Shown here in pieces: positions 42,222 through 50,729 of a stretch of 53,416 nt of DNA. This DNA comes from Desulfobulbaceae bacterium. Its GTDB lineage: Bacteria; Desulfobacterota; Desulfobulbia; Desulfobulbales; Desulfocapsaceae. The stretch spans positions 1 through 53,416 of the forward strand of contig JAABSV010000027.1 of NCBI GenBank assembly GCA_011390165.1, given 5' to 3'. Position numbers and translations under genes: made by a program. Position 1 is the first letter of the stretch. Each line of letters opens with the position of its first letter. The notes below the pieces were generated by a model. It ran no database searches. It worked only from the letters and a program-made list of their open reading frames with translations, and was not told the DNA's origin.

Positions 42222-43682
42222 GTGATCGATTTGACCCTCCACCCGGAAACCCTGGAAAAAAACGTCGCCTACTGCCGAAAAAAGGGCATCAGCCTGCCCA
42301 CCTTTGCGATGATGCGCAACCCGGAGAGGGTGCCGGCAGGGATCAGAGAGCAGCTGCGCTCTATCGGCCTCTGGGATCTCCACCCGGCCAACCTCTACCG
42401 GATCACCTGGCAGAACGAGCCCCGGGAGGCAGGTGGGCTGTACGGCGAGGTCAACCACTTCCTGCTGCCGCCGGCCCTCACCGGCTGCCGGGCGACCATC
42501 ATCATGCTCGCCGGGCGCTGGTTTCCCACCGGTGCCCACAAGGTCGGCGCCACCTACGGCTGCCTGGTGCCACGGCTGGTCACCGGCCAGTTCGACCCGC
42601 AAGAGACCAAGGCGGTCTGGCCCTCCACCGGCAACTACTGCCGGGGCGGCGCCTATATCTCGGCACTGCTCGCCTGCCAGGCGATCGCCATCCTCCCGGA
42701 GGAGATGTCGCGGGAGCGGTTTGAATGGCTCAGCGGGGTCGCCGGCGAGGTGATCGCCACCCCGGGTTGTGAGTCGAACGTCAAGGAGATCTTTGACAAA
42801 TGCCGGGAACTCCGCCAGTCCGGCCAGGATCTGCGCATCTTCAATCAATTCGATGAATTGGGGAACCCGCTCTGGCACTACGCGGTCACCGGCCAGGCGG
42901 TGGAGGCCCTGCTTCAGCGCTACCTGGTCGACGGCAGGCGCTACGCCGGCTTTGTCTCCTCCTCCGGCTCGGGGGGTACTCTGGGGGCCGGCTACTACCT
43001 GAAGCGGCGCTATCCCCGCTCGCACCTGGTGGCGGCCGAGGCACTGCAGTGCCCAACCCTCCTCTACAACGGCTTTGGCGGCCACCGCATCGAGGGGATC
43101 GGCGACAAGCACATCCCTTGGGTGCATAACTGCCGGGAAACCGATTTCGTCGTCGCCGTCGATGACGAGGTGCCGATACGGGCCCTGCGGCTGTTCAACG
43201 AACCGGAGGGGCGGGCGGCGCTGGCCGCCGCCGGGGTGCCGGCGGAAACCGTCCACTCCCTCGACCTGCTCGGCATTTCCGGCATCGGCAACCTGGTGGC
43301 GGCGATCAAATACGCCAAATACCTCGAACTGGGCGAAGAGGACTATGTGGTCTCCATCGCCACCGACTCCCTGCAACTCTACACCTCCCGTCTCGAGGAG
43401 CTGACCACCACGCGCGGCCCCTATTCGGCGGCAGAGGCCCAGCGCGACCTGGCGATGCTCCACGCCACCGCCATCGACCACACCAAGGAACTTGGCTACT
43501 ACGAGAAGAAGGCGATACACAATCTCAAATACTTCACCTGGATCGAACAGCAGGGGCGGACGGTCGAGGAGTTGAACGCCCAGTGGTACGACCATGACCG
43601 ATACTGGTACGATACCTTTGACCAAGTGGAGGAGATCGATGCCCTGATCGACGAATTCAACGCCCGGGTCGGTTTGCCGTAA
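42222..43682 (+). CDS. PLP-dependent fold-type II enzyme of unknown substrate
   Basis: A 486-residue cysteine-synthase/tryptophan-synthase-beta-like protein. PLP lysine candidate K107 is in FPTGAHKVGATYG; the substrate loop is WPSTGNYCRGGAY and the glycine-rich phosphate loop is SSGSGGTLGAGYYLK. The last 120 residues (from about EELTTTRGPYSAAEAQRDL) form a helical extension not present in simple cysteine synthases. The start is a GTG at 42222 with AAGGA nine bases before. This family is often simply labelled a PLP-dependent protein; its place beside ygeW and ygeY suggests it stands in for the diaminopropionate ammonia-lyase YgeX, but that is inference. Confidence 0.85.
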   Translation: MIDLTLHPETLEKNVAYCRKKGISLPTFAMMRNPERVPAGIREQLRSIGLWDLHPANLYRITWQNEPREAGGLYGEVNHFLLPPALTGCRATIIMLAGRWFPTGAHKVGATYGCLVPRLVTGQFDPQETKAVWPSTGNYCRGGAYISALLACQAIAILPEEMSRERFEWLSGVAGEVIATPGCESNVKEIFDKCRELRQSGQDLRIFNQFDELGNPLWHYAVTGQAVEALLQRYLVDGRRYAGFVSSSGSGGTLGAGYYLKRRYPRSHLVAAEALQCPTLLYNGFGGHRIEGIGDKHIPWVHNCRETDFVVAVDDEVPIRALRLFNEPEGRAALAAAGVPAETVHSLDLLGISGIGNLVAAIKYAKYLELGEEDYVVSIATDSLQLYTSRLEELTTTRGPYSAAEAQRDLAMLHATAIDHTKELGYYEKKAIHNLKYFTWIEQQGRTVEELNAQWYDHDRYWYDTFDQVEEIDALIDEFNARVGLP

Positions 43683-43840
43683 AAGGGCTACCCCACCAGT
43701 GCAGCCGGCCTGTGCCGGCCGTTTCCGGACAATAGAGAATAACGACTAACGACCAGCGACCAGCGCCACGACGACACTTCCCGCCTGGCCGGGCCAGGCA
43801 ATACAACAGTGACACCCGCAACCCAACGATGGAGAGAACC

Positions 43841-45031
43841 ATGGCCCACCCCCACATAGAAGAACAGATCAGACAACTGGCCACCCTGGACTGTGCCGGC
43901 ATGTACCTGGACGATTTCCTGCTCACCTGGGACCACAGCGACGCCGAGATCGCCGCGGTGTTCAAGGTGGCGGAGATTCTCCGGGCGATGCGGCGGGAAA
44001 ACATCTCCCCCCGCCTCTTTGCCAGCGGCCTGGCGGTCTCGCTGTTCCGCGACAACTCCACTAGGACCCGCTTCAGTTTTTCCAGTGCCTGCAATCTGCT
44101 CGGCCTCACCGTCCAGGACCTCGACGAGGGGAAGTCGCAGCTGGCCCATGGCGAAACCGTCCGCGAAACCGCCAATATGGTGTCGTTCATGGCCGAGGTG
44201 ATCGGCATCCGTGACGACATGTACATCGGCAAGGGCAACAGCTACATGCGCGAGGTGGCCGCTTCGGTGGAGCAGGGTTTCCGGGCCGGGATTCTCGAGC
44301 AGCGGCCGACCCTGGTCAACCTGCAGTGCGACATCGACCACCCGACCCAGTCGATGGCCGACGCCCTCCACCTGATCCACCATTTTGGCGGCCTGGAGAA
44401 GTTGAAAGGGAAAAAAATCGCCATGTCCTGGGCCTATTCGCCCTCCTACGGCAAGCCCCTGTCGGTGCCTCAGGGGGTGATCGGCCTGATGAGCCGCTTC
44501 GGCATGGAGGTGGTCCTCGCCCACCCGGAGGGGTACGGGGTGATGCCGGAGGTAGCGGAGGTGGCCGAAAAGAACGCCGCCTCCTCCGGGGGCTCCTTCC
44601 GCACCACCTCGTCAATGGCCGAGGCCTTTGCCGATGCCGACATCGTCTACCCGAAGAGTTGGGCGCCCTTCCAGGCCATGGAGCGGCGGACCGCCCTGTA
44701 CGGCGAAAACGACATGGCCGGGATCAAGGCCCTGGAAAAGGAACTGCTCGCCCAGAACAGCGAATATTCCGCCTGGGAGTGTACCGAGGAGTTGATGCGA
44801 CAGACCCGCGAGGCCCTCTACCTCCACTGCCTGCCGGCCGACATCAGCGGGGTGAGCTGTCGCCAGGGCGAGGTGGCGGCAACGGTGTTCGACCGCTTCC
44901 GCGACCCGCTCTACATCCAGGCAAGCTACAAACCCTATATCATTGCCGCGATGATCTTCCTGGCCAGGTTCAGCCAGCCGGTTGAGAGCCTGTCGCGGCT
45001 ACTCACGGCCGGCCGGCAGCGGATCTTCTAA
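43841..45031 (+). CDS. ygeW: Knotted carbamoyltransferase YgeW
   Basis: A 396-residue member of the aspartate/ornithine carbamoyltransferase family, YgeW branch. The carbamoyl-phosphate loop SLFRDNSTRTRFSFSSA holds the STRTR motif; LVNLQCDIDHPTQSMADALH holds HPTQ; LHCLPADISG holds the HCLP loop. In E. coli it lies with ygeX and ygeY; its direction in the cell is probably phosphorolysis of a carbamoylated amino acid to carbamoyl phosphate, which a carbamate kinase (not in this window) could turn into ATP. ATG 43841 has GGAGAG five bases before; the ATG at 43829 is part of that site. The stop codon touches the MITE copy B. Confidence 0.94.
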   Translation: MAHPHIEEQIRQLATLDCAGMYLDDFLLTWDHSDAEIAAVFKVAEILRAMRRENISPRLFASGLAVSLFRDNSTRTRFSFSSACNLLGLTVQDLDEGKSQLAHGETVRETANMVSFMAEVIGIRDDMYIGKGNSYMREVAASVEQGFRAGILEQRPTLVNLQCDIDHPTQSMADALHLIHHFGGLEKLKGKKIAMSWAYSPSYGKPLSVPQGVIGLMSRFGMEVVLAHPEGYGVMPEVAEVAEKNAASSGGSFRTTSSMAEAFADADIVYPKSWAPFQAMERRTALYGENDMAGIKALEKELLAQNSEYSAWECTEELMRQTREALYLHCLPADISGVSCRQGEVAATVFDRFRDPLYIQASYKPYIIAAMIFLARFSQPVESLSRLLTAGRQRIF

Positions 45032-45180
45032 AGGCTGCCTTGAAAAAATTCGAATTTCCATTCAAAATCAAGACGAAAGAAAACAATTTTCCACAGGCAT
45101 ATAGTTGATATTCCGAGGACAAATTGTTTTCGTTCAACGCAGAGATTGGGCGGAAATACCATTTTTGAAGGTGGCCTAAA
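45029..45180 (-). repeat. MITE-like element, copy B
   Basis: A 150-bp copy, inverted relative to copy A at 34689-34839, with the same terminal sequence (TAAAGGCTGCCTTGAAAAAA here) and the same internal arms (AAACAATTTTCC and GGACAAATTGTTTT). Its first bases supply the TAA stop of ygeW, so the insertion, or a read-out of it, defines the end of that gene. Copies A and B enclose 34840-45028. Confidence 0.85.
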
Positions 45181-45190
45181 GGGAGGGAGT

Positions 45191-45265
45191 ATGGCTGAGA
45201 GCAGCGAGAAAAGCCGTGAACTGACCGCCCGCGGTAAAGAGCCAGGCAGACGAGGCAACGAATGA
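45191..45265 (+). CDS. Possible 24-residue ORF
   Basis: ATG 45191 follows GGGAGGGAG and opens a 24-residue hydrophilic frame (MAESSEKSRELTARGKEPGR...) whose TGA overlaps another ATG (ATGA at 45262). Nothing further downstream in that frame looks like a family. It lies just outside MITE copy B. It may be the start of the glycosyltransferase gene that has decayed, or chance. Confidence 0.25.
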   Translation: MAESSEKSRELTARGKEPGRRGNE

Positions 45266-45466
45266 ACTCGCTCCGGCAACCCAGAGCAGGCCCCGCTTCA
45301 CCTTATGCTGCAGGCTGTGCATGGTCGGCGATCACCACGAATTCATTGGTTCAAAAAGCGGTCCTGGCCTGCCCGCCACCAGCCAGGGCAGTGCCCGTTC
45401 GCCCACTCATGGCGGCCACTCCTGGCGTGCCGGAGCGGGACATGCCCAGGAAATACCGACAAAACG

Positions 45467-46154
45467 ATACGCATCTGGCACACACGGCGGCCTCTGCTTG
45501 CCTGTCAGCTCTTCAAGGGCAAGAAGGTTGGAACACTCCATTCCGCCTTCAGGCATAGCCTCGGCAGGGCCAGTATCTCCTGGTATTACCGACGGGTTCT
45601 CCGTGGCATGGACCGCCTGATCGCGGTCTCCGAACTGGCGGCGGCGTCGATGCGCAGATATGCCAATTTTTCCTGCCGAATCGTCCCGAACGAGGTCAAT
45701 GTCGGATTGCCGGCTGCTCGTCGCCGGCGCGGCGCGGAACGGGTCAACTGCCGAATACCAGCGGCTGGTGCCGCCATCATGCCGGAAACATCTCTTTTTC
45801 CTCGGTCTCATCGAAGACGATGAGCGGGCTGATCTCTACGCGTCCGCCGATCTCTTCGTACTGCCGGCCCGGTTCGGCGGTTCCTTTTCCATCATGGCCC
45901 TCGAGGCACTCGCTGCCGGCGTTCCGATCGTCTCCACCCCCTTTGTCAGCCGTGCGCATCGGGGGCGACACTGGCAGACCGTCTATCTCTACGACGACTA
46001 TTCTCTCCGCGCCATCGGCGAAAAAATCACCTTGGCGCTGCAAGCCGACAACACCCGGCGCATCGCCCAAGGCCGAACCATAGTCGAAGAATACGACTGG
46101 GAAGCGACCACCCGGCAGATTCTTGCCGTCTATGCAGCGGCTCTCGCCGGCTGA
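45467..46154 (+). pseudogene. Broken GT4 glycosyltransferase
   Basis: Two frames together give pieces of a GT4 enzyme. The first frame (45467 to about 45706) reads KGKKVGTLHSAFRHSLGRAS, MDRLIAVSELAAASMRRY and RIVPNEVNVG, the linker between the two Rossmann halves. The second frame (about 45699-46154) reads CRLLVAGAARNG, DLYASADLFVLPARFGGSFS, IMALEALAAGVPIVSTPFVS and a C-terminal helix. Between them about 50 residues of the donor-binding half (the VGRxxxxKG region) are missing and the frame changes. The N-terminal half is absent. So it is dead. Confidence 0.85.
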
Positions 46155-46349
46155 GCCCCTTACCTGGGAGAGTCGAAGAGATCGTGTCCATATCGACCCG
46201 AAGAGTTCCTCGTGGAACAGGCCCAAAAGGATCAGGAACTATGGCGTACCGGTGCGCTTTCCGGCCCCCCTCCCTGACCACCAGTGTACGGCGATCTTGT
46301 GAAGCTGTTGATACATAGATCAGCAGTGATCTGTCAAGAAAAAGGGAGA
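46155..46349. other. Spacer between GT pseudogene and IS remnant
   Basis: About 195 bases without an identifiable gene, on either strand. An imperfect palindrome (GTTGATACATAGATCAGCAGTGATCTGTC at about 46309-46336, reading TAGATCAG/CAGTGATCT) lies before the IS end. I see no further structure. Confidence 0.35.
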
Positions 46350-46528
46350 GCTGTTTTGGTTCAGCGTGAATTGGAGAATTCCTCGATTTGAGTTAGTCTA
46401 CTCACAAGGAGGAATTCACCATGAAACGACAACGCAAGAACTATTCAGCCAACGAGAAGGTTGCCATTCTCAAGCGACATCTTGTTGACAAGGTGTCGGT
46501 CTCAGATCTGTGCTGTTTTGGTTCAGCG
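46350..46528 (+). mobile_element. Deleted IS element with transposase N-terminus
   Basis: A 17-base sequence (GCTGTTTTGGTTCAGCG) occurs twice, at 46350-46366 and 46512-46528. Between them an ATG at 46421 with a strong AAGGAGG site starts a transposase OrfA-like helix-turn-helix (MKRQRKNYSANEKVAILKRH, then LVDKVSVSDLC), and the homology stops exactly where the second copy begins. The element has thus kept its end and the first 31 codons and lost the rest. The 17-base unit is itself nearly palindromic (GCTG...CAGC). Confidence 0.75.
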
Positions 46529-46625
46529 CTCATGCAAGTTCCACTTGACGAGATCTCACAGGCATCCCGATCACTCGATGGACCCAAAACGCCAACGCAA
46601 CAGTTGTGCAAATCAGAAGTTTGAC

Positions 46626-46640
46626 TTGTGTTTTACACAA
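46626..46640. promoter_or_regulatory. Putative operator upstream of AAA ATPase
   Basis: TTGTGT-TTT-ACACAA is a perfect 6-bp inverted repeat with a 3-base spacer, overlapping a TTGACT box and ending 20 bases before the ATG of the ATPase. It could be an operator. A matching -10 box at the usual distance is not evident. Confidence 0.35.
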
Positions 46641-46660
46641 TCATGCCGTAGCATCATCCT

Positions 46661-47842
46661 ATGATTACCCGCGACCTTACGAAAGAATTGCTGCAATCGG
46701 CCGCCGAGTACCCGACGGTGACTATTCTTGGGCCGCGGCAGTCGGGGAAGACAACGTTGACCCGAATGACCTTCCCTGACAGACCCTACTTTTCCCTGGA
46801 AGACCCGGATGTCCGCATGGCGGCTGAGGCCGATCCACGCGGTTTTCTCGCCCAGATGAAGGGGGGTGGTATTCTGGACGAGATCCAGCGGCTACCGGTT
46901 TTGCTTTCCTATATCCAAGGCATGGTCGACACCAATGGGAATCGCGGTCAGTTTATCCTAACCGGCAGCCATCAGCCGCTCCTCCATGAGGCTATCAGTC
47001 AATCGTTGGCTGGTCGAACCGCCATGCTGGCCCTCTGGCCGTTTTCCCTGCATGAACGCCGATCTTACGATTCTGCCCGTGATCCCTTCGACTGCATCTG
47101 TCGCGGTTTTTTCCCCAGGCTCTACAAAGAAGGCCTCGGGCCCCGCCGGTTTTTCAACAGCTACCTGCAAACCTACGTCGAGAGGGATGTCCGCGCCTTG
47201 ATTCAGTTGCGCGATCTATCCTTGTTTCAGAAATTTCTCACCCTCCTGGCCGGGCGGGTGGGGCAGATTGTCAATCTCTCCTCTCTGGGCAACGACGTAG
47301 GCGCTTCCGCCACGACGATCAGAAACTGGCTCTCAGTTCTACAGGCGTCCTATGTGGTGTTTGAGTTGCCGCCGTTTTTCGAGAACGTGCAGAAGCGGGT
47401 GATCAAGTCACCCAAAATATATTTCACCGACGTCGGTCTTGCCGCCTTTCTACTTGGCATCCACACCCCGGAGCAGGCTGCCCGGGACCCTTTGCGGGGC
47501 AATCTCTACGAAAACCTGGTCATCGCCGATATCGTGAAAAGTGCCCTGAACCGTGGGCTCAGGCCGGATGTCTATTTTTTTCGGGACTCTCACGGGAACG
47601 AGATTGACCTGCTTATCAGGGAAAATGGTATGCTCACACCGGTGGAGATCAAGTCAGCCCTGACTTTTTCCACGGATTTCATCAAACAACTCGAATGGTT
47701 TCAATCTCTTGACGTCAAACGTGTCCTGCCTGGCGTAGTCCTCTACGGCGGCGAACGGTCGTTCACAGTCCGAGGCATCCGCGTCGTTAACCCGTTGGAG
47801 GTGGAAGAGATCTGGTCAACGCTGACCGATCCCCTGCCGTGA
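46661..47842 (+). CDS. AAA_14/DUF4143 ATPase
   Basis: A 393-residue P-loop ATPase with an N-terminal AAA_14 domain (Walker A GPRQSGKTTL at about 24-33; Walker B region GGGILDEIQRLPVLLS; sensor FILTGSHQPLL), a winged-helix middle part (about 200-245, LSSLGNDVGASATTIRNWLS) and a C-terminal DUF4143 nuclease-like fold (about 280-370; NEIDLLI and VEIKSALTF give a D/E-x-K pattern of the PD-(D/E)XK superfamily). Its cellular role is not known; these genes are widespread in mobile and defence-rich regions. No partner gene is adjacent. It follows a truncated IS. Confidence 0.88.
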   Translation: MITRDLTKELLQSAAEYPTVTILGPRQSGKTTLTRMTFPDRPYFSLEDPDVRMAAEADPRGFLAQMKGGGILDEIQRLPVLLSYIQGMVDTNGNRGQFILTGSHQPLLHEAISQSLAGRTAMLALWPFSLHERRSYDSARDPFDCICRGFFPRLYKEGLGPRRFFNSYLQTYVERDVRALIQLRDLSLFQKFLTLLAGRVGQIVNLSSLGNDVGASATTIRNWLSVLQASYVVFELPPFFENVQKRVIKSPKIYFTDVGLAAFLLGIHTPEQAARDPLRGNLYENLVIADIVKSALNRGLRPDVYFFRDSHGNEIDLLIRENGMLTPVEIKSALTFSTDFIKQLEWFQSLDVKRVLPGVVLYGGERSFTVRGIRVVNPLEVEEIWSTLTDPLP

Positions 47843-47904
47843 CGGTTCTACGCAACCGAAAGCAGACTCTTCCTTTTCGCCTCGATTCAATTCCCCGCCC
47901 CAAT

Positions 47905-49425
47905 TCAGATGGTATTGATCACCAGTTTTTTCCCATGCTCACGCAAGGTATCGAGCAACTGATCGAGATCGTCAGGGGTGGTAAGGGGGTTGATGATGGT
48001 CACCCGCAGTGCGCCGATGCCGTCCAGATTGGTCGAAACGATATAGAAATCCCCGGACTCGATCACCCGCCGACGCAGTTCCAGTTGAAAGCGGCCGAGT
48101 TGCTCGGGCCCGGCATGTGCCATACTTGGCGGCAGGTGGCGAAAGACGACGATGTTGCACTGCGGCTCGTGCAGTGGCTGGAAATCGGCTGCGGCCTGCA
48201 ATTTTTCGTACAATATGCGGCCCATGTCGAATGTCACATCGACCATGTCGGCAAACAGCTGCGGGCCGAACATCGACCAGACGCCCCACAGCCCAAAGGC
48301 TGCGGCGCGCTTGGTGCACTCGACCGTTCGCAAGCCGCTGTCGTATTCCGCCAGACCGGGCGCCGACGGATCGAAGAGATAGGGTGCGTCCTGGTGGAAG
48401 GTCTGGAAGAGATGCGACCGGTCACGGTACAAGACCAGGGCGCACAGCGCCGGCACAAAGAGCATCTTGTGGGCATCCCAGATCAGGCTGTCGGCGCGTT
48501 CCAGTCCCGACAGCAAATGCCGGTACCGCGGGCTGAGACAGGCACAGCCGCCGTGCGCCGCGTCGACGTGCAACCAGACTTCGTGGCGGTGGCAAATCTC
48601 GGCGATCTCGTCCAGCGGGTCGTAGGCCCCAATCGGCGTGGCACAGGCGCAGGCGACAACGGCAACGATCGGACGGTTGGCGGCGCGCTGCGCAGTCAAG
48701 GCCTCGTCCAAGCGGTTCGGGTCCATCCGCCGCCGCGCGTCAAGGCCGATCCGGATCACCTGGGATGTACCCAGGCCCATCATACCGGCCGACCGCGAAA
48801 CGCAATAGTGGGCGTCGCTCTGCACCAGCATGACCGGCTGAACTGCGCTCGATGCCACCCCCCGCTCCCAGCAATCCTGCAGGGCGACATTGCGGGCGGT
48901 CAGCAGGGCGGTGAAATTGGCCAGCGACCCGCCGTGGGTGACCAAACCGGAAAACTCGCCGACCCGCCAGCCGATCTGTTCGCCCAGTCGCTCGACCATC
49001 GCCCACTCTGCCGCCGTCGCCCACGGCCCCATATCGTAGATCGCCATCACCTGGTTGGTAACCGAACCGAGCGCATCGAACAGCCCGGCAACCGGCACCG
49101 AGGCGGGGACCTGGTGGCCGATGTAACGGGGGTGGTGCAGATTCAACCCGCGGTCGAGCATGATGCGGACCAGTTCGCCAAACCGCTCGGCCAGCATTGC
49201 CCGATCAGCATCCGGGGGCAGAAAATGGTCCCGGACCTCCGCCGCCTCGCGGACCAGTGCCGGTGGCTCGCTCCACGGCAGCACCGGCCCGGCCCCACTC
49301 TGTTTGCCGGCCATATGATCCGACAATTGCTCAACCAGGTGATGGCCGGCGCGGCGGAGCAGTTCCGGGTCGTACGCTGCCCGGATACGGGTACGGGCCT
49401 GTTCGTTAGGTGTATCGGCGGTCAT
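47905..49425 (-). CDS. PLP-dependent group II amino acid decarboxylase
   Basis: A 506-residue decarboxylase of the glutamate/aromatic-L-amino-acid/diaminobutyrate group. PLP lysine K320 is in IWDAHKML; H206 (SDAHYCVSRSAGM) stacks on the ring; D288 in WLHVDAAHGG binds the pyridine nitrogen; LVTHGGSLANFTALLTARN is the phosphate region. The substrate cannot be told from sequence. The ATG at 49425 has AGAGGAAC upstream; the open frame beyond it has no resemblance. It points away from an O-methyltransferase and is convergent with the AAA ATPase. Confidence 0.9.
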   Translation of the reverse strand: MTADTPNEQARTRIRAAYDPELLRRAGHHLVEQLSDHMAGKQSGAGPVLPWSEPPALVREAAEVRDHFLPPDADRAMLAERFGELVRIMLDRGLNLHHPRYIGHQVPASVPVAGLFDALGSVTNQVMAIYDMGPWATAAEWAMVERLGEQIGWRVGEFSGLVTHGGSLANFTALLTARNVALQDCWERGVASSAVQPVMLVQSDAHYCVSRSAGMMGLGTSQVIRIGLDARRRMDPNRLDEALTAQRAANRPIVAVVACACATPIGAYDPLDEIAEICHRHEVWLHVDAAHGGCACLSPRYRHLLSGLERADSLIWDAHKMLFVPALCALVLYRDRSHLFQTFHQDAPYLFDPSAPGLAEYDSGLRTVECTKRAAAFGLWGVWSMFGPQLFADMVDVTFDMGRILYEKLQAAADFQPLHEPQCNIVVFRHLPPSMAHAGPEQLGRFQLELRRRVIESGDFYIVSTNLDGIGALRVTIINPLTTPDDLDQLLDTLREHGKKLVINTI

Positions 49426-49638
49426 GCAAGTTCCTCTTGGCAGGATTTTCCGGGCTTTCCGACCGGAAAGCGGTAATACAAAGGCGGACGATACCTGCGA
49501 TCTCCACTCGGGACAAGATTTATGTCGCTCACCCGCCATCCCTATCAGAAAGATCAGTTCAATATTCGCCCTCCGGCTGTTTTCCCTTTTATTGCCCCTG
49601 TCGAGTATCTTATCATAGGTGATTGGACAAATAATCCG

Positions 49639-49704
49639 GTGGCTGCCCTGGTCAATAGCCCAAGAAATAATCGACCAAAATGTGTGGAGCGTGTGGAAAT
49701 CTGA
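49639..49704 (+). pseudogene. Second SRAP/YedK C-terminal tail
   Basis: About 21 in-frame codons ending in TGA at 49702-49704 read VAALVNSPRNNRPKCVERVE, the very C-terminus of SRAP proteins. They share about three quarters of their bases, and the sequence TCTGAGAG around the stop, with the SRAP remnant at 2511-2733. Upstream of about 49639 the frame stays open but has no SRAP resemblance. It lies between the divergent decarboxylase and O-methyltransferase genes. Confidence 0.7.
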
Positions 49705-49733
49705 GAGATGACTTTGAACAAGGGGGAAAGGCG

Positions 49734-50729
49734 ATGACAAGGGAATGGAATCCCGGCAAGCTGATGAGCGTATCGAGTGGCTACTGGGCGGGCTGTACCC
49801 TGCAGGCGGCAGTACGGCTGCAGATTTTCACCGGGCTGGCAGCCGGGCCTTTAACCGCAAAGGATCTGGCGGCGCAGCTGGAGAGCAATGCGCGGGCGAC
49901 AGCTCTCCTGCTCGATGCCCTTGCCGCCCTCGGCCTGCTTGTTAAGGAGGGGAGCGTCTACCGAAATTGCGCAGCTGCCGCCGAACTGCTGGTAACCCAT
50001 TCACCCCGCTATATGGGGCACATCATTCTCCATCACCATCACCTGCTCGACGGTTGGGCCCAGCTCGGTGAGGCGGTCAAAACCGGCGAGCCGGTACTCA
50101 GGCGTTCCTATGGTGTTGAAACCGAACGGGAGAGCTTTCTGCTGGGCATGTTCAATCTGGCGATGGCCATCGCTCCGACCATCGCCCGGGAAATCGATCT
50201 AGACGGCTGCCGGCGCCTGCTCGACCTGGGTGGTGGGCCGGGTACCTATGCCATCCATTTCTGCCTAGCCAATCCCCACCTTGAGGCAGTGATTTTCGAC
50301 CGATCGACCACCGAGCCGTTCGCCCGCAAGACAGTTGAGCGTTTCGGGGTAAGCGAGCGTATCAGCTTTGCAGGCGGCGACTTCACTGCCGATGAGATCG
50401 GCGGTGGGCCGTACGACGTTGCCTGGCTCTCCCATATCCTGCACAGCAACGGATGGCAGGACTGTGAACGGCTGCTGGCCAGGGTCACCGCGGCGATGGT
50501 GCCCGGCGGGCGCATTCTGGTGCACGACTTCATCCTCGACGACACCAAGGATGGCCCGGAGTTCCCCGCCCTGTTTTCACTGAATATGCTGCTGGCCAAC
50601 AATGGCGGACGGTCCTACTCGGAACTTGAGATCCGGCAGATGCTCGAGAAGGCGGGGGTTGTGGATATAACCCGTTACCCCTTCCGGGCGCCCAACGACT
50701 CGTCGATCCTGGCCGGCGTGGTTCGCTGA
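49734..50729 (+). CDS. SAM-dependent O-methyltransferase (plant/fungal-type family)
   Basis: A 331-residue two-domain enzyme: an N-terminal winged-helix dimerisation domain (about 10-90; LQIFTGLAAGPLTAKDLAAQ, LLLDALAALGLLVKEGSVYR) and a Rossmann methyltransferase domain with the SAM motif LLDLGGGPGTYA at about 162-173, AVIFDRSTT as the acidic loop, and VPGGRILVHDFI. This family methylates small hydroxylated aromatics or amines (hydroxyindole- and hydroxyneurosporene-type). ATG 49734 with AGGGGGAAAGG is chosen over an upstream ATG at 49680 that overlaps the SRAP tail. Divergent from the decarboxylase. The 280 bases after it hold nothing that I recognise. Confidence 0.9.
   Translation: MTREWNPGKLMSVSSGYWAGCTLQAAVRLQIFTGLAAGPLTAKDLAAQLESNARATALLLDALAALGLLVKEGSVYRNCAAAAELLVTHSPRYMGHIILHHHHLLDGWAQLGEAVKTGEPVLRRSYGVETERESFLLGMFNLAMAIAPTIAREIDLDGCRRLLDLGGGPGTYAIHFCLANPHLEAVIFDRSTTEPFARKTVERFGVSERISFAGGDFTADEIGGGPYDVAWLSHILHSNGWQDCERLLARVTAAMVPGGRILVHDFILDDTKDGPEFPALFSLNMLLANNGGRSYSELEIRQMLEKAGVVDITRYPFRAPNDSSILAGVVR

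Noticed and set aside
47839..49476. Long plus-strand open frame of 545 codons
   Set aside because: It is antisense to the PLP decarboxylase, whose motifs are complete; the plus frame has no family resemblance and odd Gln/His/Arg content.
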